This document shows, piece after piece, positions 16,520 to 26,205 of a DNA stretch of 64,000 nucleotides. The DNA comes from Streptomyces sp. NBC_01231 (GTDB lineage Bacteria; Actinomycetota; Actinomycetes; Streptomycetales; Streptomycetaceae), in the NCBI GenBank assembly GCA_035999765.1, contig CP108521.1:6138001-6202000 (forward strand). The letters are read 5' to 3'. A model generated the notes under the pieces. It had not been told where the DNA came from. It saw only the letters and a list, made by a program, of their open reading frames with translations, and did not search any database. The stretch's first letter is position 1. Each line of letters starts with the position of its first letter. The translations under genes were made by a program, and so were the position numbers.

Positions 16520-18778
16520 ATGACTTTCACTTACGTGGACCTGTCCGAGGTCGACCTCGGCAGGCTCAGCACAGCGGTCTCCGACTGGAAGAACACGGTC
16601 GACGGCCTCAATACCCTGGCGGAGAACGCCCAGAAGGGCATGCAGGCCAAGTCGGACAGCGCCCGGTGGGCCGGGGTGAACGCAACGGTCACGCGGGAGT
16701 TTGTCAGCAAGACCAGGAAAGAGATCTCGGACCTCCACACCGAGGCGAGCAGCATCCATCAGATCCTCTCCGACGCCCACACTGAACTCGTCTCGTTGCA
16801 GAAGCGGCTCAGGACCGCGGTCGAGACGGACGCCCCGAAGCTCGGGGTCCGCGTCGAGGACATCGGCGAGGGAAAGGTCCGCTGCTTCTTCCCGCACATC
16901 CGGGGCGACAGCGACGAACGCACGCAGGAACAGCTGGACTCCAGCCGGGAGTTGGAGAGCCGGATCAACGGACTCCTCGCCAACGCCGCGGAGATCGACG
17001 AGTCGGTGGCCCGAGCCCTGCGCAAGAGCCATGGGAACGACCGGAGCAACGCTGGACACAGCTCGTACGAGTCCCTCAACGACGCCCAGGCCGAGCGTGC
17101 CGTCGAACTGGCCCGCAAGGGCGACAAGATGACCGACGCGGAGCTGCAGGAATTCAACCGGCTGATGCGCTTCAACGGCCGGGAGAAGGACGGCGAGTTC
17201 GCGACCGACTTCTACAAGGGACTCGGCGGACCGGAGAAGACGCTCGAGTTCTACGCCGAGATGTCGATCAACGGGACCGACCCGGACGCCAGCAAGGTCC
17301 GCCTCGACGGTATGAAGGACCTCCAGAAGAACATGGGGCTCGCGCTGGCCAACGCCACCGACCCGGACACCAAGAACCACCTGCCCAGCAGTTGGGGCGA
17401 CCAGTTCCGTCGCTTGGGCACCCAGCAGATCGGCTGGGAGCAGGGCCAGTGGAACAAGCCGTACGGCTACCAGGTCCTCGGCGGCCTGCTGCGCTACGGC
17501 AACTACGACGCGAGGTTCATCAACCCGATCGCCGAGCACGTCACCCAGTTGCACAAAAAGGACCCACACTTCTTCCTCGGCAACAAGCCGGCGGGCCAGG
17601 CGGACACCTACGGCTTCAACCCGTCAGGCCAGCTCGGGTCGGGCAACGAACCGCTCAACAGCGTCCTGGAGGCCCTCGGTCACAGTCCCGATGCGTCGGA
17701 GAAGTTCTTCACCGAGCCGCCGACCGCGTACAACCAGGACGGCACGGTGAACAAGGACGGCAAGTCGGGCATCGACTCCTATCTCGACTTGTTCACGGAC
17801 AAGGACTTCGAGTGGACGATCGACACCAACGACACGAACGTCCTCGCTGACGAGGAGAAGACGAAGAACGCGCTCGGCTTCGGTCAGCAGGCACTCGGGC
17901 ATGCGCTGGAGGCCGCGACGACCGGCCTGCCGTACGGCAGTGAAGCCGTGCCGCCACCGCATTCCGAGGAAGGCGCTGCCATCTTCCACAAGTTGGTCGA
18001 GCGTTATGGCTCCGAAGCCGGGGACCTGGATGACTCGCCCATGCGGGCGAGTCTGGGGAACATCACCGCCGACTACATGAGGGACGTACAGGGTGCCTTC
18101 ATGGGTGACGGGAGTGTGGTGGGAACCCACGGCTCCAGTGCACATCTTGGCAACTTCGACCTGGAAAGCAATCCGGACGGTCTTTCGCCCGGCGTCCTCA
18201 AGAACTTCCTGGGAGCGGTCGGAAAGGACCCCGACGCCTACGGGGCCATCGTGACCTCTCAGGAAGCGGTGACCACGGACCTCGTCAACGAAGCCTTCCA
18301 TGATGCCGACAAATACAAGGAGCTGGCTCCCGAGATCGCCAACCGGGTCGATCCGGGCGGCGAGATCGCCGGGATCATGGCGGAGTCTCGCACGCAGGCA
18401 GTCGTCGACGAGAAGATCGCCTCGGATGCGGAATTCAATGAAGGTGTCGCCACAGCCGACAAATGGGCCGGACGTGTCATTGGTATGGGCGTCGGCAAGA
18501 TTCCGGTGGCTGGTGATGCAGTCGGCTGGGTGGTGGAGGACATTCAGGAGTCCGTTGTCGAGAACTTCACCAGGGATTCCAGTGCGGAAGCGCTGAAGGA
18601 CCGAGACAAGTTCCTGGAGGAGCAGAGGGGCAACTCGGCCGACGCGATCTACGCCGCCACGTACACGGCTGCCAAGGAAGCGGGCTACGACAACACGAAT
18701 GCGGCGAGTCAGGCCGAAGCTGCCAAGCGGGAAGTGCAGGACTCCTACGGCCAGGGCCGCCAGAGAGCAGGGAAGTAG
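16520..18778 (+). CDS. Large WXG-domain protein, putative type VII secretion-related
   Basis: 752 aa from the ATG at 16520; conservation-like sequence begins MTFTYVDLSEVDLGRL. Residues 1-115 form helical hairpins with a W-A-G turn (residues 50-52) as in WXG100/LXG proteins. The long middle region has no catalytic motif I can name. Near the C-terminus, GKIPVAGDAVGWVVED (about 655-670) is a hydrophobic hairpin of the kind seen in pore or transport modules, followed by a charged tail. It may be a polymorphic-toxin-like or structural substrate. Preceded by a small ESX-like gene and followed 6 nt later by a membrane-anchored protein, probably one operon. Confidence 0.6.
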   Translation: MTFTYVDLSEVDLGRLSTAVSDWKNTVDGLNTLAENAQKGMQAKSDSARWAGVNATVTREFVSKTRKEISDLHTEASSIHQILSDAHTELVSLQKRLRTAVETDAPKLGVRVEDIGEGKVRCFFPHIRGDSDERTQEQLDSSRELESRINGLLANAAEIDESVARALRKSHGNDRSNAGHSSYESLNDAQAERAVELARKGDKMTDAELQEFNRLMRFNGREKDGEFATDFYKGLGGPEKTLEFYAEMSINGTDPDASKVRLDGMKDLQKNMGLALANATDPDTKNHLPSSWGDQFRRLGTQQIGWEQGQWNKPYGYQVLGGLLRYGNYDARFINPIAEHVTQLHKKDPHFFLGNKPAGQADTYGFNPSGQLGSGNEPLNSVLEALGHSPDASEKFFTEPPTAYNQDGTVNKDGKSGIDSYLDLFTDKDFEWTIDTNDTNVLADEEKTKNALGFGQQALGHALEAATTGLPYGSEAVPPPHSEEGAAIFHKLVERYGSEAGDLDDSPMRASLGNITADYMRDVQGAFMGDGSVVGTHGSSAHLGNFDLESNPDGLSPGVLKNFLGAVGKDPDAYGAIVTSQEAVTTDLVNEAFHDADKYKELAPEIANRVDPGGEIAGIMAESRTQAVVDEKIASDAEFNEGVATADKWAGRVIGMGVGKIPVAGDAVGWVVEDIQESVVENFTRDSSAEALKDRDKFLEEQRGNSADAIYAATYTAAKEAGYDNTNAASQAEAAKREVQDSYGQGRQRAGK

Positions 18779-18784
18779 CAGCTC

Positions 18785-19417
18785 GTGAATGGATCAGGAA
18801 CGCGGAGCCGACGATTCAAGGCGTCAATCGCCCTGGCAGGCGTGGGTGCCTTGGCTGTAGCTGGCGTCGTGGTTTGGCAAGCCTGGCCGTCCGAAGAACC
18901 CGCCGTCGCGGTGCCTGCGCGGGTGTGCGACGGGGCTCTTCCGGGGGCGGCAGTAAAGGCACTTCTGCCGAAAAATGGCAAACCATTTTCGGAATGGCAT
19001 TCAGGCGTCTTCAATCCTCGGAACGCCGTTTCCTCCAAAACGCAGCCCGGAACGTGCAAACTGTACGGCGGGGGGAAGTCGATAACGATCGACCACTCAT
19101 TTTATCTTCAATCTGACTACAGTATGGAGGATGCGGCTCGCGGAGCGAATAAGGCGGGTGCTAATCGAGTCACTCTTGGTAAGGCCGAGGGATACTATAA
19201 GGGGGACACCGTTTTCCTCTTTGCCGCCTGCTCCGCCAAGGACGCCGAAGACCAGACGCTCGTAGAGGTCGATGTGACCTACGAGAAAACGACGGACCGG
19301 GCCGTCATTCAGAACATGGCTTCCCTCGCGGCAGAAACCCTCCGGCTCGAGGCTCGTGAGCTCTGGGACTGTGAGGGCGCGGACGCCCTGCCGAACGGCA
19401 GCCCGCAAGTCGGCTGA
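18785..19417 (+). CDS. Membrane-anchored extracytoplasmic protein, unknown function
   Basis: 210 aa, GTG start 6 nt after the large WXG gene. A single N-terminal hydrophobic segment (about residues 14-33) with an Arg/Lys-rich leader makes it a signal anchor or signal peptide. Four Cys in the mature part may form disulphides. Base composition between about 19000 and 19220 is distinctly AT-richer than its surroundings, consistent with horizontal origin. Could be an immunity or accessory protein to the WXG protein (inference). Confidence 0.65.
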   Translation: MNGSGTRSRRFKASIALAGVGALAVAGVVVWQAWPSEEPAVAVPARVCDGALPGAAVKALLPKNGKPFSEWHSGVFNPRNAVSSKTQPGTCKLYGGGKSITIDHSFYLQSDYSMEDAARGANKAGANRVTLGKAEGYYKGDTVFLFAACSAKDAEDQTLVEVDVTYEKTTDRAVIQNMASLAAETLRLEARELWDCEGADALPNGSPQVG

Positions 19418-19422
19418 GCGCA

Positions 19423-19462
19423 CGAAGGGGCCGTACGACCAAGAAGTCGTACGGCCCCTTCG
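19423..19462 (+). terminator. Strong hairpin after the WXG-like operon
   Basis: Perfect 17-bp stem (19423-19439 and 19446-19462) with a CAAGAA loop. The arms contain the same GTACGAC/GTCGTAC core as the terminator after tuf. It has no long T-tract, as is common in Streptomyces. Confidence 0.75.
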
Positions 19463-19757
19463 TCGCCGTCGGGAGGTAACCCGTTGCTCAGGTTGTCCGA
19501 CGGCCAATGGGAGCTCAGGGTGCTGGAGGAGATGAGACCCAGCTGCAGTCCCGTGTCGCGGTTGTACGGCGTCACCGTGCGCTCGATGACGTTGTTGCTG
19601 CCGCCGACGTAGTTCCCGTTCTCCTCTGCGCGTTCGACGGTGAGGCCGTAGAGGCGCCGGTAGTTGGCGTTCAGTGCTTCGGGGGACGAGCGCCCGTTCG
19701 GGGGGCGGTGTCGATGGTGTGCATCTGAGCCAGTCCTGCCGTGTCCATGATCATCGG
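19463..19757 (-). pseudogene. Decayed gene remnant
   Basis: The minus strand has two adjacent reading frames with protein-like composition. From about 19757 one reads MIMDTAGLAQMHTIDTAPRT; around 19690 the coding character moves to another frame (SPEALNANYRRLYGLTVERA and on to TPYNRDTGLQLGLISSSTL). This frame then runs into the terminator without a natural end. It looks like a frameshifted, truncated remnant. The parent family was not recognised. Confidence 0.35.
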
Positions 19758-19915
19758 GTCATCGACTCTGGAATGCGGGAGGACCGGACGTTGACGAAGG
19801 TCTGCCACACGGCTGGGTCGTCCACGGAGGCTTCGCGCGCTCTTCACTGGCCCACGAGCCTGCCCGCGGCACGCTGGCGCCTGGGGGTCGCGTTCGCTCT
19901 CCTGGGCGCCCGGGT

Positions 19916-19943
19916 TTGACCTACGTCACCCTGGGGGTATTGT
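19916..19943 (+). promoter_or_regulatory. Candidate promoter of the S10 operon
   Basis: TTGACC (19916-19921) and TATTGT (19938-19943) are separated by 16 nt. It would give a leader of about 395 nt before rpsJ, a long untranslated region carrying the shared element at 20259-20285. No protein-coding gene is evident in 19944-20343. Confidence 0.45.
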
Positions 19944-20258
19944 CTCCGGCCCGATTGGCCAGCCCCCTGGCCCATATGGCAGACTGTCGGAGTTGCTCGG
20001 TCGAGCGTTGATGCTGCGCGCCTCCCGCCGGGAGGACCGAAAGCGAGTCCCACAGTACTCGTCGCCCCAACTGCCAGTTGGCAGCGCTGGGGCGGACGTA
20101 CGGGAATCTTTCGGGAAGTGTCAGTGCGGCGCCGTCCAGGCACCCGGTGGGTTGTGCGTCAGTATGTCGGCGCCGTGCCCCCGGCCTGCGGTTCCGGAAG
20201 GGCCGCGTTTTCCCGGACGGGATGTTCCAGAGATGGGACATCTGTGTCAGTGAGAGCG

Positions 20259-20285
20259 CGACACACCCGACCGCGTGGGTCGGCG
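20259..20285 (+). promoter_or_regulatory. Leader element shared with rpsL (copy 2)
   Basis: Identical over 27 nt to 9004-9030 in the rpsL leader, including the CCGACC/GGTCGG hairpin. It ends 58 nt before the rpsJ start. Confidence 0.55.
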
Positions 20286-20343
20286 GGCAAGTGTTCGGAA
20301 CACCGGGTCCAGAGCGTTAAGAGAGACAGGACTACTAGTAGCC

Positions 20344-20652
20344 ATGGCGGGACAGAAGATCCGCATCCGGCTCAAGGCCTACGACCACGAGGTCATCGAC
20401 AGCTCGGCGAAGAAGATCGTCGAGACGGTGACGCGTACTGGTGCGTCGGTCGCGGGCCCGGTGCCGCTGCCCACTGAGAAGAACGTGTACTGCGTCATCA
20501 AGTCGCCGCACAAGTACAAGGACTCGCGCGAGCACTTCGAGATGCGCACGCACAAGCGCCTGATCGACATCCTCGACCCGACCCCCAAGACCGTTGACTC
20601 TCTGATGCGACTCGACCTCCCGGCCGGTGTCGACATCGAGATCAAGCTCTGA
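20344..20652 (+). CDS. rpsJ: 30S ribosomal protein S10
   Basis: 102 aa from the ATG at 20344 ([19 protein letters not shown]). S10 is part of the 30S head and also forms NusB-S10 complexes in antitermination. First gene of the S10 operon, 17 nt before rplC. Preceded by AAGAGAGACAGGA. Confidence 0.99.
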   Translation: MAGQKIRIRLKAYDHEVIDSSAKKIVETVTRTGASVAGPVPLPTEKNVYCVIKSPHKYKDSREHFEMRTHKRLIDILDPTPKTVDSLMRLDLPAGVDIEIKL

Positions 20653-20669
20653 AGGCCGGTGATCTGAGA

Positions 20670-21314
20670 ATGGCTAAGCAGATCAAGGGCATCCTGGGCG
20701 AGAAGCTCGGCATGACGCAGGTGTGGGACGCGAACAACCGCGTCGTCCCGGTCACCGTCGTCAAGGCCGGCCCGAACGTCGTGACCCAGGTCCGTACGAC
20801 TGACAGCGGCGGCTACGAGTCGGTCCAGATCGCCTTCGGCGAGATCGACCCGCGCAAGGTGAACAAGCCCCTCAAGGGTCACTTCGCCAAGGCCGACGTC
20901 ACCCCCCGTCGCCACCTCGTCGAGATCCGCACCGCGGACGCCTCCGAGTACACGCTGGGCCAGGAGATCACCGCTGAGGTGTTCGAGGCCGGCGTGAAGG
21001 TCGACGTGACCGGCAAGAGCAAGGGCAAGGGCTTCGCCGGTGTCATGAAGCGTCACAACTTCAAGGGCCTCGGCGCCGGACACGGCACCCAGCGCAAGCA
21101 CCGCTCGCCCGGTTCCATCGGTGGCTGCGCCACCCCGGGCCGCGTGTTCAAGGGCCTCCGCATGGCGGGTCGCATGGGCAACGAGCGGGTCACCACCCAG
21201 AACCTGACCGTCCACGCCGTTGACGCGGAGAAGGGTCTGCTGCTCATCAAGGGCGCGGTTCCCGGTCCGAACGGCGGCCTCGTCCTGGTCCGCACCGCGG
21301 CCAAGGGGGCCTGA
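20670..21314 (+). CDS. rplC: 50S ribosomal protein L3
   Basis: 214 aa, typical length ([19 protein letters not shown]). L3 initiates 50S assembly and reaches towards the peptidyl-transferase centre. Internal Gly/Lys/His-rich loop ([18 protein letters not shown]) is the conserved rRNA-contacting extension. 7 nt before rplD. Confidence 0.99.
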   Translation: MAKQIKGILGEKLGMTQVWDANNRVVPVTVVKAGPNVVTQVRTTDSGGYESVQIAFGEIDPRKVNKPLKGHFAKADVTPRRHLVEIRTADASEYTLGQEITAEVFEAGVKVDVTGKSKGKGFAGVMKRHNFKGLGAGHGTQRKHRSPGSIGGCATPGRVFKGLRMAGRMGNERVTTQNLTVHAVDAEKGLLLIKGAVPGPNGGLVLVRTAAKGA

Positions 21315-21321
21315 GGTACCG

Positions 21322-21978
21322 ATGAGCACTGTTGACATCCTTTCGCCTGCCGGCGAGAAGACCGGAAGCGTCGAGCTCCCCGCGGAGATCTTCGGCGTGG
21401 AGAAGATCAGCATCCCGCTGATCCACCAGGTCGTCGTCGCGCAGAACGCCGCTGCCCGCCAGGGCACGCACAAGACCAAGCGTCGCGGTGAAGTCCGTGG
21501 TGGCGGTAAGAAGCCTTACCGCCAGAAGGGCACCGGCCGCGCGCGCCAGGGTTCGACCCGCGCGCCGCAGTTCGCCGGCGGTGGCGTCGTCCACGGCCCG
21601 CAGCCGCGTGACTACTCGCAGCGGACCCCGAAGAAGATGAAGGCCGCGGCCCTGCGCCACGCCCTCACCGACCGGGCCCGCCATGACCGCATCCACGTCG
21701 TCACCGGCGTGATCGAGGGCGAGAACCCCTCCACGAAGGCCGCCAAGACGCTGTTCGGCAAGATCTCGGAGCGCAAGAACGTGCTCCTGGTCATCGACCG
21801 CGCCGACGAGGCCGCGTGGCTCTCCGCCCGCAACCTGCCCCAGGTCCACATCCTGGAGCCGGGCCAGCTGAACACGTACGACGTGATCGTCTCCGACGAC
21901 GTGGTCTTCACCCAGGCCGCTTTCGAGTCCTTCGTGTCCGGCCCGCAGGCCACCGACACCGAAGGGAGCGAGGCCTGA
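21322..21978 (+). CDS. rplD: 50S ribosomal protein L4
   Basis: 218 aa from the ATG at 21322 ([20 protein letters not shown]). The conserved central loop lines the exit tunnel ([19 protein letters not shown]), a site of macrolide-resistance mutations; it looks wild type. Its stop overlaps the rplW start by one base (TGATG). Confidence 0.99.
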   Translation: MSTVDILSPAGEKTGSVELPAEIFGVEKISIPLIHQVVVAQNAAARQGTHKTKRRGEVRGGGKKPYRQKGTGRARQGSTRAPQFAGGGVVHGPQPRDYSQRTPKKMKAAALRHALTDRARHDRIHVVTGVIEGENPSTKAAKTLFGKISERKNVLLVIDRADEAAWLSARNLPQVHILEPGQLNTYDVIVSDDVVFTQAAFESFVSGPQATDTEGSEA

Positions 21979-22397
21979 TGGCTACGCGTCACCCGAGCAT
22001 CGCCTCGAAGGCCGCCAAGGCCAAGAAGGTCGCGCGCGTCGCCAAGGCGCGTCGCCACGAGGCCGAGGGCAAGAACACCGTCGTCACCCCGGCGAGCAAG
22101 GCCTTCACGGACCACCGTGACGTCCTGCTGAAGCCGGTCGTGTCGGAGAAGAGCTACGCGCTGCTCGACGAGGGCAAGTACACCTTCATCGTCGCGCCCG
22201 GCGCCAACAAGACCCAGATCAAGCAGGCCGTCCAGGCGGTCTTCTCGGTCAAGGTCACCGGGGTCAACACGATCAACCGCCAGGGCAAGCGCAAGCGCAC
22301 CAAGACCGGGTTCGGTCAGCGCGCGGGCACGAAGCGCGCGATCGTGACCCTCGCCGAGGGCGACCGTATCGACATCTTCGGCGGTCCGACCGCGTAA
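21978..22397 (+). CDS. rplW: 50S ribosomal protein L23
   Basis: 139 aa, longer than the roughly 100 aa of most bacteria because of an Ala/Lys-rich N-terminal extension of about 40 residues, as usual in Streptomyces. The core begins near [21 protein letters not shown]23 surrounds the tunnel exit and docks SRP, trigger factor and SecYEG. Start overlaps rplD (TGATG), so translation is probably coupled. Confidence 0.98.
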   Translation: MATRHPSIASKAAKAKKVARVAKARRHEAEGKNTVVTPASKAFTDHRDVLLKPVVSEKSYALLDEGKYTFIVAPGANKTQIKQAVQAVFSVKVTGVNTINRQGKRKRTKTGFGQRAGTKRAIVTLAEGDRIDIFGGPTA

Positions 22398-22435
22398 GCG
22401 GGTCGGATCGTCCGATATCGGACGAGGACTGAGAA

Positions 22436-23272
22436 ATGGGAATCCGCAAGTACAAGCCGACTACGCCGGGCCGTCGTGGCTCCAGCGTCGCCGACTTCGT
22501 CGAGGTCACGCGGTCCACGCCGGAGAAGTCGCTGGTCCGCCCGCTGCACAGCAAGGGCGGCCGTAACAACGCCGGTCGTGTGACCGTTCGCCACCAGGGT
22601 GGCGGACACAAGCGCGCCTACCGAGTGATCGACTTCCGTCGTCACGACAAGGACGGCGTGCCGGCGAAGGTCGCGCACATCGAGTACGACCCCAACCGCA
22701 CCGCGCGCATCGCGCTGCTGCACTACGCCGACGGCGAGAAGCGCTACATCCTCGCCCCGCGCAACCTGCAGCAGGGTGACCGCGTCGAGAACGGTCCCGG
22801 GGCCGACATCAAGCCGGGCAACAACCTGGCCCTCCGCAACATCCCGGTCGGTACCACGATCCACGCGATCGAGCTCCGTCCCGGTGGCGGTGCCAAGTTC
22901 GCCCGCTCCGCCGGTGCCTCCGTGCAGCTGCTCGCGAAGGAGGGCCAGATGGCCCACCTCCGCATGCCTTCCGGTGAGATCCGCCTGGTCGACGTGCGCT
23001 GCCGCGCCACCGTCGGCGAGGTCGGCAACGCCGAGCAGAGCAACATCAACTGGGGCAAGGCCGGCCGTAAGCGCTGGCTGGGCGTTCGCCCGACCGTTCG
23101 CGGTGTGGCGATGAACCCGGTCGACCACCCGCACGGTGGTGGTGAGGGCAAGACCTCCGGTGGTCGCCACCCGGTCTCCCCGTGGGGTCAGAAGGAGGGT
23201 CGTACTCGTTCGCCGAAGAAGGCTTCGAACAAGTACATCGTCCGCCGCCGCAAGACGAACAAGAAGCGCTAG
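22436..23272 (+). CDS. rplB: 50S ribosomal protein L2
   Basis: 278 aa, typical. It begins [20 protein letters not shown] and contains the conserved near-C-terminal [18 protein letters not shown] segment with the His that contacts the peptidyl-transferase region. Lys/Arg-rich C-terminus. 38 nt after rplW, 12 nt before rpsS. Confidence 0.99.
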   Translation: MGIRKYKPTTPGRRGSSVADFVEVTRSTPEKSLVRPLHSKGGRNNAGRVTVRHQGGGHKRAYRVIDFRRHDKDGVPAKVAHIEYDPNRTARIALLHYADGEKRYILAPRNLQQGDRVENGPGADIKPGNNLALRNIPVGTTIHAIELRPGGGAKFARSAGASVQLLAKEGQMAHLRMPSGEIRLVDVRCRATVGEVGNAEQSNINWGKAGRKRWLGVRPTVRGVAMNPVDHPHGGGEGKTSGGRHPVSPWGQKEGRTRSPKKASNKYIVRRRKTNKKR

Positions 23273-23284
23273 GAGCGGGTTTAG

Positions 23285-23566
23285 ATGCCGCGCAGTCTCA
23301 AGAAGGGGCCCTTCGTCGACGACCACCTGCTCAAGAAGGTGGACGTCCAGAACGAAGCGGGTTCCAAGAACGTCATCAAGACCTGGTCCCGTCGCTCGAT
23401 GATCGTCCCGGCCATGCTCGGCCACACGATCGCGGTGCACAACGGCAAGACCCACATTCCGGTGTTTGTCACCGAGTCGATGGTCGGCCACAAGCTCGGC
23501 GAGTTCTCGCCGACGCGCACCTTCCGGGGTCACGTCAAGGACGACCGGAAGTCGAAGCGCCGCTAG
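23285..23566 (+). CDS. rpsS: 30S ribosomal protein S19
   Basis: 93 aa ([20 protein letters not shown]), typical. S19 forms the head of the 30S with S13 and contacts the A-site tRNA. 42 nt before the rplV start adopted here. Confidence 0.99.
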   Translation: MPRSLKKGPFVDDHLLKKVDVQNEAGSKNVIKTWSRRSMIVPAMLGHTIAVHNGKTHIPVFVTESMVGHKLGEFSPTRTFRGHVKDDRKSKRR

Positions 23567-23608
23567 TAGCGGGGTGGAATGACCATGACAGACACTGGAA
23601 GGACAACC

Positions 23609-23956
23609 ATGGAAGCCAGGGCCCAGGCGCGGTACATCCGCGTCACGCCCATGAAGGCCCGCCGCGTGGTGGACCTTATCCGTGGCATGGACGCCACGGA
23701 GGCTCAGGCGGTCCTGCGTTTCGCCCCGCAGGCCGCGAGCGTGCCGGTCGGCAAGGTGCTTGACAGCGCCATTGCCAACGCCGCACACAACTACGACCAC
23801 ACCGACGCCGACAGCCTCGTCATCTCCGAGGCGTACGTCGACGAGGGTCCGACCCTGAAGCGGTTCCGTCCGCGTGCCCAGGGCCGCGCCTACCGGATCC
23901 GCAAGCGGACCAGCCACATCACCGTGGTCGTCAGCAGCAAGGAAGGAACCCGGTAA
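23609..23956 (+). CDS. rplV: 50S ribosomal protein L22
   Basis: 115 aa from the ATG at 23609, chosen because AAGGA lies 6 nt upstream and the family begins near [20 protein letters not shown]. In-frame ATGs at 23579 and 23585 would add 8-10 unconserved residues. The beta-hairpin ([18 protein letters not shown]) lines the exit tunnel. Its stop overlaps the rpsC start (TAATG). Confidence 0.96.
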   Translation: MEARAQARYIRVTPMKARRVVDLIRGMDATEAQAVLRFAPQAASVPVGKVLDSAIANAAHNYDHTDADSLVISEAYVDEGPTLKRFRPRAQGRAYRIRKRTSHITVVVSSKEGTR

Positions 23957-24801
23957 TGGGCCAGAAGGTTAACCCGCATGGGTTCCGGCTCGGTGTCACG
24001 ACCGACTTCAAGTCGCGTTGGTACGCCGACAAGCTGTACAAGGACTACGTCAAGGAAGACGTCGCCATCCGTCGGATGATGACGTCCGGCATGGAGCGCG
24101 CCGGCATCTCGAAGGTGGAGATCGAGCGCACCCGTGACCGCGTCCGTGTGGACATCCACACGGCCCGTCCGGGCATCGTCATCGGCCGCCGTGGCGCCGA
24201 GGCCGACCGCATCCGCGGTGACCTCGAGAAGCTCACGGGCAAGCAGGTCCAGCTGAACATCCTCGAGGTCAAGAGCCCCGAGACGGACGCTCAGCTGGTT
24301 GCTCAGGCCGTCGCCGAGCAGCTCTCCTCCCGCGTCTCCTTCCGTCGCGCCATGCGTAAGAGCATGCAGGGCACGATGAAGGCCGGCGCCAAGGGCATCA
24401 AGATCCAGTGCGGTGGCCGCCTCGGTGGCGCCGAGATGTCCCGCTCGGAGTTCTACCGCGAGGGCCGCGTGCCCCTGCACACGCTCCGCGCGAACGTGGA
24501 CTACGGCTTCTTCGAGGCCAAGACGACCTTCGGCCGCATCGGCGTGAAGGTCTGGATCTACAAGGGCGACGTGAAGAACATCGCCGAGGTCCGCGCCGAG
24601 AACGCCGCTGCCCGTGCGGGTAACCGCCCGGCTCGTGGTGGCGGCGGCGCCGACCGCCCGGCCCGTGGTGGCCGTGGTGGCGAGCGCGGCGGTCGCGGTC
24701 GTAAGCCGCAGCAGGCTCCCGCTGCCGAGGCCCCCAAGACGGAGGCTTCTGCGGCTCCCACTGCCGCTGCACCGGCTGAGAGCACCGGAACGGAGGCCTG
24801 A
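23956..24801 (+). CDS. rpsC: 30S ribosomal protein S3
   Basis: 281 aa. The KH domain ([20 protein letters not shown]) and C-terminal S3 domain end near residue 212. An extension of about 65 residues follows: first Arg/Gly-rich ([16 protein letters not shown]), then Ala/Pro/Glu-rich, a common actinobacterial addition that should be disordered. S3 guards mRNA entry to the 30S and has helicase-related residues. 5 nt before rplP. Confidence 0.98.
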   Translation: MGQKVNPHGFRLGVTTDFKSRWYADKLYKDYVKEDVAIRRMMTSGMERAGISKVEIERTRDRVRVDIHTARPGIVIGRRGAEADRIRGDLEKLTGKQVQLNILEVKSPETDAQLVAQAVAEQLSSRVSFRRAMRKSMQGTMKAGAKGIKIQCGGRLGGAEMSRSEFYREGRVPLHTLRANVDYGFFEAKTTFGRIGVKVWIYKGDVKNIAEVRAENAAARAGNRPARGGGGADRPARGGRGGERGGRGRKPQQAPAAEAPKTEASAAPTAAAPAESTGTEA

Positions 24802-24806
24802 CCGAA

Positions 24807-25226
24807 ATGCTGATCCCCCGTAGGGTCAAGCACCGCAAGCAGCACCACCCGAAGCGCCGTGGTCAGGCCAAGGGTGGTACGACGGTCGCGTTCGGCGAGT
24901 ACGGCATTCAGGCCCTCACGCCGGCGTACGTGACCAACCGCCAGATCGAGGCGGCTCGTATCGCGATGACCCGCCACATCAAGCGTGGCGGCAAGGTCTG
25001 GATCAACATCTACCCGGACCGCCCCCTGACCAAGAAGCCCGCCGAGACCCGCATGGGTTCCGGTAAGGGTTCGCCGGAATGGTGGATCGCGAACGTGCAC
25101 CCGGGTCGGGTCATGTTCGAGCTGTCCTACCCCAACGAGAAGATCGCCCGTGAGGCCCTGACTCGCGCCGCTCACAAGCTGCCGATGAAGTGCCGGATCG
25201 TCAAGCGCGAGGCAGGTGAAGCGTGA
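24807..25226 (+). CDS. rplP: 50S ribosomal protein L16
   Basis: 139 aa ([20 protein letters not shown]), typical. L16 positions the A-site tRNA and contacts the evernimicin/avilamycin site. The substrate motif for YcfD-type hydroxylation (RMGSGKG) is intact. Its stop overlaps the rpmC start by one base. Confidence 0.99.
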   Translation: MLIPRRVKHRKQHHPKRRGQAKGGTTVAFGEYGIQALTPAYVTNRQIEAARIAMTRHIKRGGKVWINIYPDRPLTKKPAETRMGSGKGSPEWWIANVHPGRVMFELSYPNEKIAREALTRAAHKLPMKCRIVKREAGEA

Positions 25227-25450
25227 TGTCGGCCGGTACCAAGGCGTCCGAGCTGCGCGAACTGGGTGACGAGGAGCTTCTGGCGAAGCTCCGCGAAGCC
25301 AAGGAAGAGCTGTTCAACCTCCGCTTCCAGGCGGCGACGGGTCAGCTCGAGAACCACGGTCGGCTCAAGGCCGTCCGCAAGGACATCGCGCGGATCTACA
25401 CCCTGATGCGTGAGCGCGAGCTGGGCATCGAGACGGTGGAGAGCGCCTGA
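25226..25450 (+). CDS. rpmC: 50S ribosomal protein L29
   Basis: 74 aa from the ATG at 25226 (TGATG overlap with rplP); the GTG at 25223 is less likely. Two-helix protein with [20 protein letters not shown] and the LFNLRFQ motif. Sits near the tunnel exit beside L23. Overlaps rpsQ by one base. Confidence 0.98.
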   Translation: MSAGTKASELRELGDEELLAKLREAKEELFNLRFQAATGQLENHGRLKAVRKDIARIYTLMRERELGIETVESA

Positions 25451-25737
25451 TGAGTGAGAACAACGTGACTGAGCAGACTGCAGGGGCCCGCGGCTTCCGC
25501 AAGACCCGTGAGGGTCTCGTCGTCGGCGACAAGATGGACAAGACCGTCGTCGTCGCCGTCGAGGACCGCGTCAAGCACGCGCTGTACGGCAAGGTCATCC
25601 GCCGTACGAACAAGCTCAAGGCGCACGACGAGCAGAACGCCGCGGGTGTCGGCGACCGTGTCCTCCTCATGGAGACCCGGCCGCTGTCCGCGACGAAGCG
25701 CTGGCGCGTCGTAGAGATCCTCGAGAAGGCCAAGTAA
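25450..25737 (+). CDS. rpsQ: 30S ribosomal protein S17
   Basis: 95 aa, with a short Streptomyces N-terminal extension ([15 protein letters not shown]) before the OB-fold core ([20 protein letters not shown]). Binds 16S rRNA early in assembly. Last gene of the S10 operon by enterobacterial nomenclature; a 97-nt gap with two hairpins separates it from rplN. Confidence 0.99.
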   Translation: MSENNVTEQTAGARGFRKTREGLVVGDKMDKTVVVAVEDRVKHALYGKVIRRTNKLKAHDEQNAAGVGDRVLLMETRPLSATKRWRVVEILEKAK

Positions 25738-25740
25738 ATC

Positions 25741-25805
25741 TCCTGCGGGCAAACTCGCAGGACAGTTCCGCCAGGCTTCGGGAGCCGCTCGCTGAGCGGC
25801 TCCCG
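25741..25805 (+). promoter_or_regulatory. Two hairpins in the rpsQ-rplN gap (S10/spc boundary)
   Basis: First stem 25741-25747/25756-25762 (TCCTGCG/CGCAGGA). Second stem 25779-25790/25794-25805, 12 bp perfect (CGGGAGCCGCTC/GAGCGGCTCCCG) with a 3-nt loop. No T-tract follows, so the second may be a partial terminator, attenuator or processing site between the S10 and spc groups. Confidence 0.55.
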
Positions 25806-25834
25806 GGGAACCGGCAGACAAACAGGAGATAGAC

Positions 25835-26203
25835 GTGATCCAGCAGGAGTCGCGACTTCGTGTCGCCGACAACACTGGTGCGAAGGAGATCCTTTGCATC
25901 CGTGTGCTCGGTGGCTCCGGTCGCCGCTACGCGGGCATCGGTGACGTCATCGTCGCCACCGTCAAGGACGCGATCCCCGGTGGCAACGTGAAGAAGGGTG
26001 ACGTCGTCAAGGCGGTCATCGTTCGCACCGTCAAGGAGCGCCGCCGTCCGGACGGCTCGTACATCCGCTTCGACGAGAACGCCGCCGTCATTCTGAAGAA
26101 CGACGGCGACCCTCGCGGCACCCGTATCTTCGGCCCGGTGGGTCGTGAGCTGCGCGAGAAGAAGTTCATGAAGATCATCTCGCTCGCGCCGGAGGTGCTG
26201 TAA
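25835..26203 (+). CDS. rplN: 50S ribosomal protein L14
   Basis: 122 aa ([20 protein letters not shown]), GTG start after AGGAG. L14 forms an intersubunit bridge with helix 44 of 16S rRNA and binds the silencing factor RsfS. 2 nt before rplX. Confidence 0.99.
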   Translation: MIQQESRLRVADNTGAKEILCIRVLGGSGRRYAGIGDVIVATVKDAIPGGNVKKGDVVKAVIVRTVKERRRPDGSYIRFDENAAVILKNDGDPRGTRIFGPVGRELREKKFMKIISLAPEVL

Positions 26204-26205
26204 GC

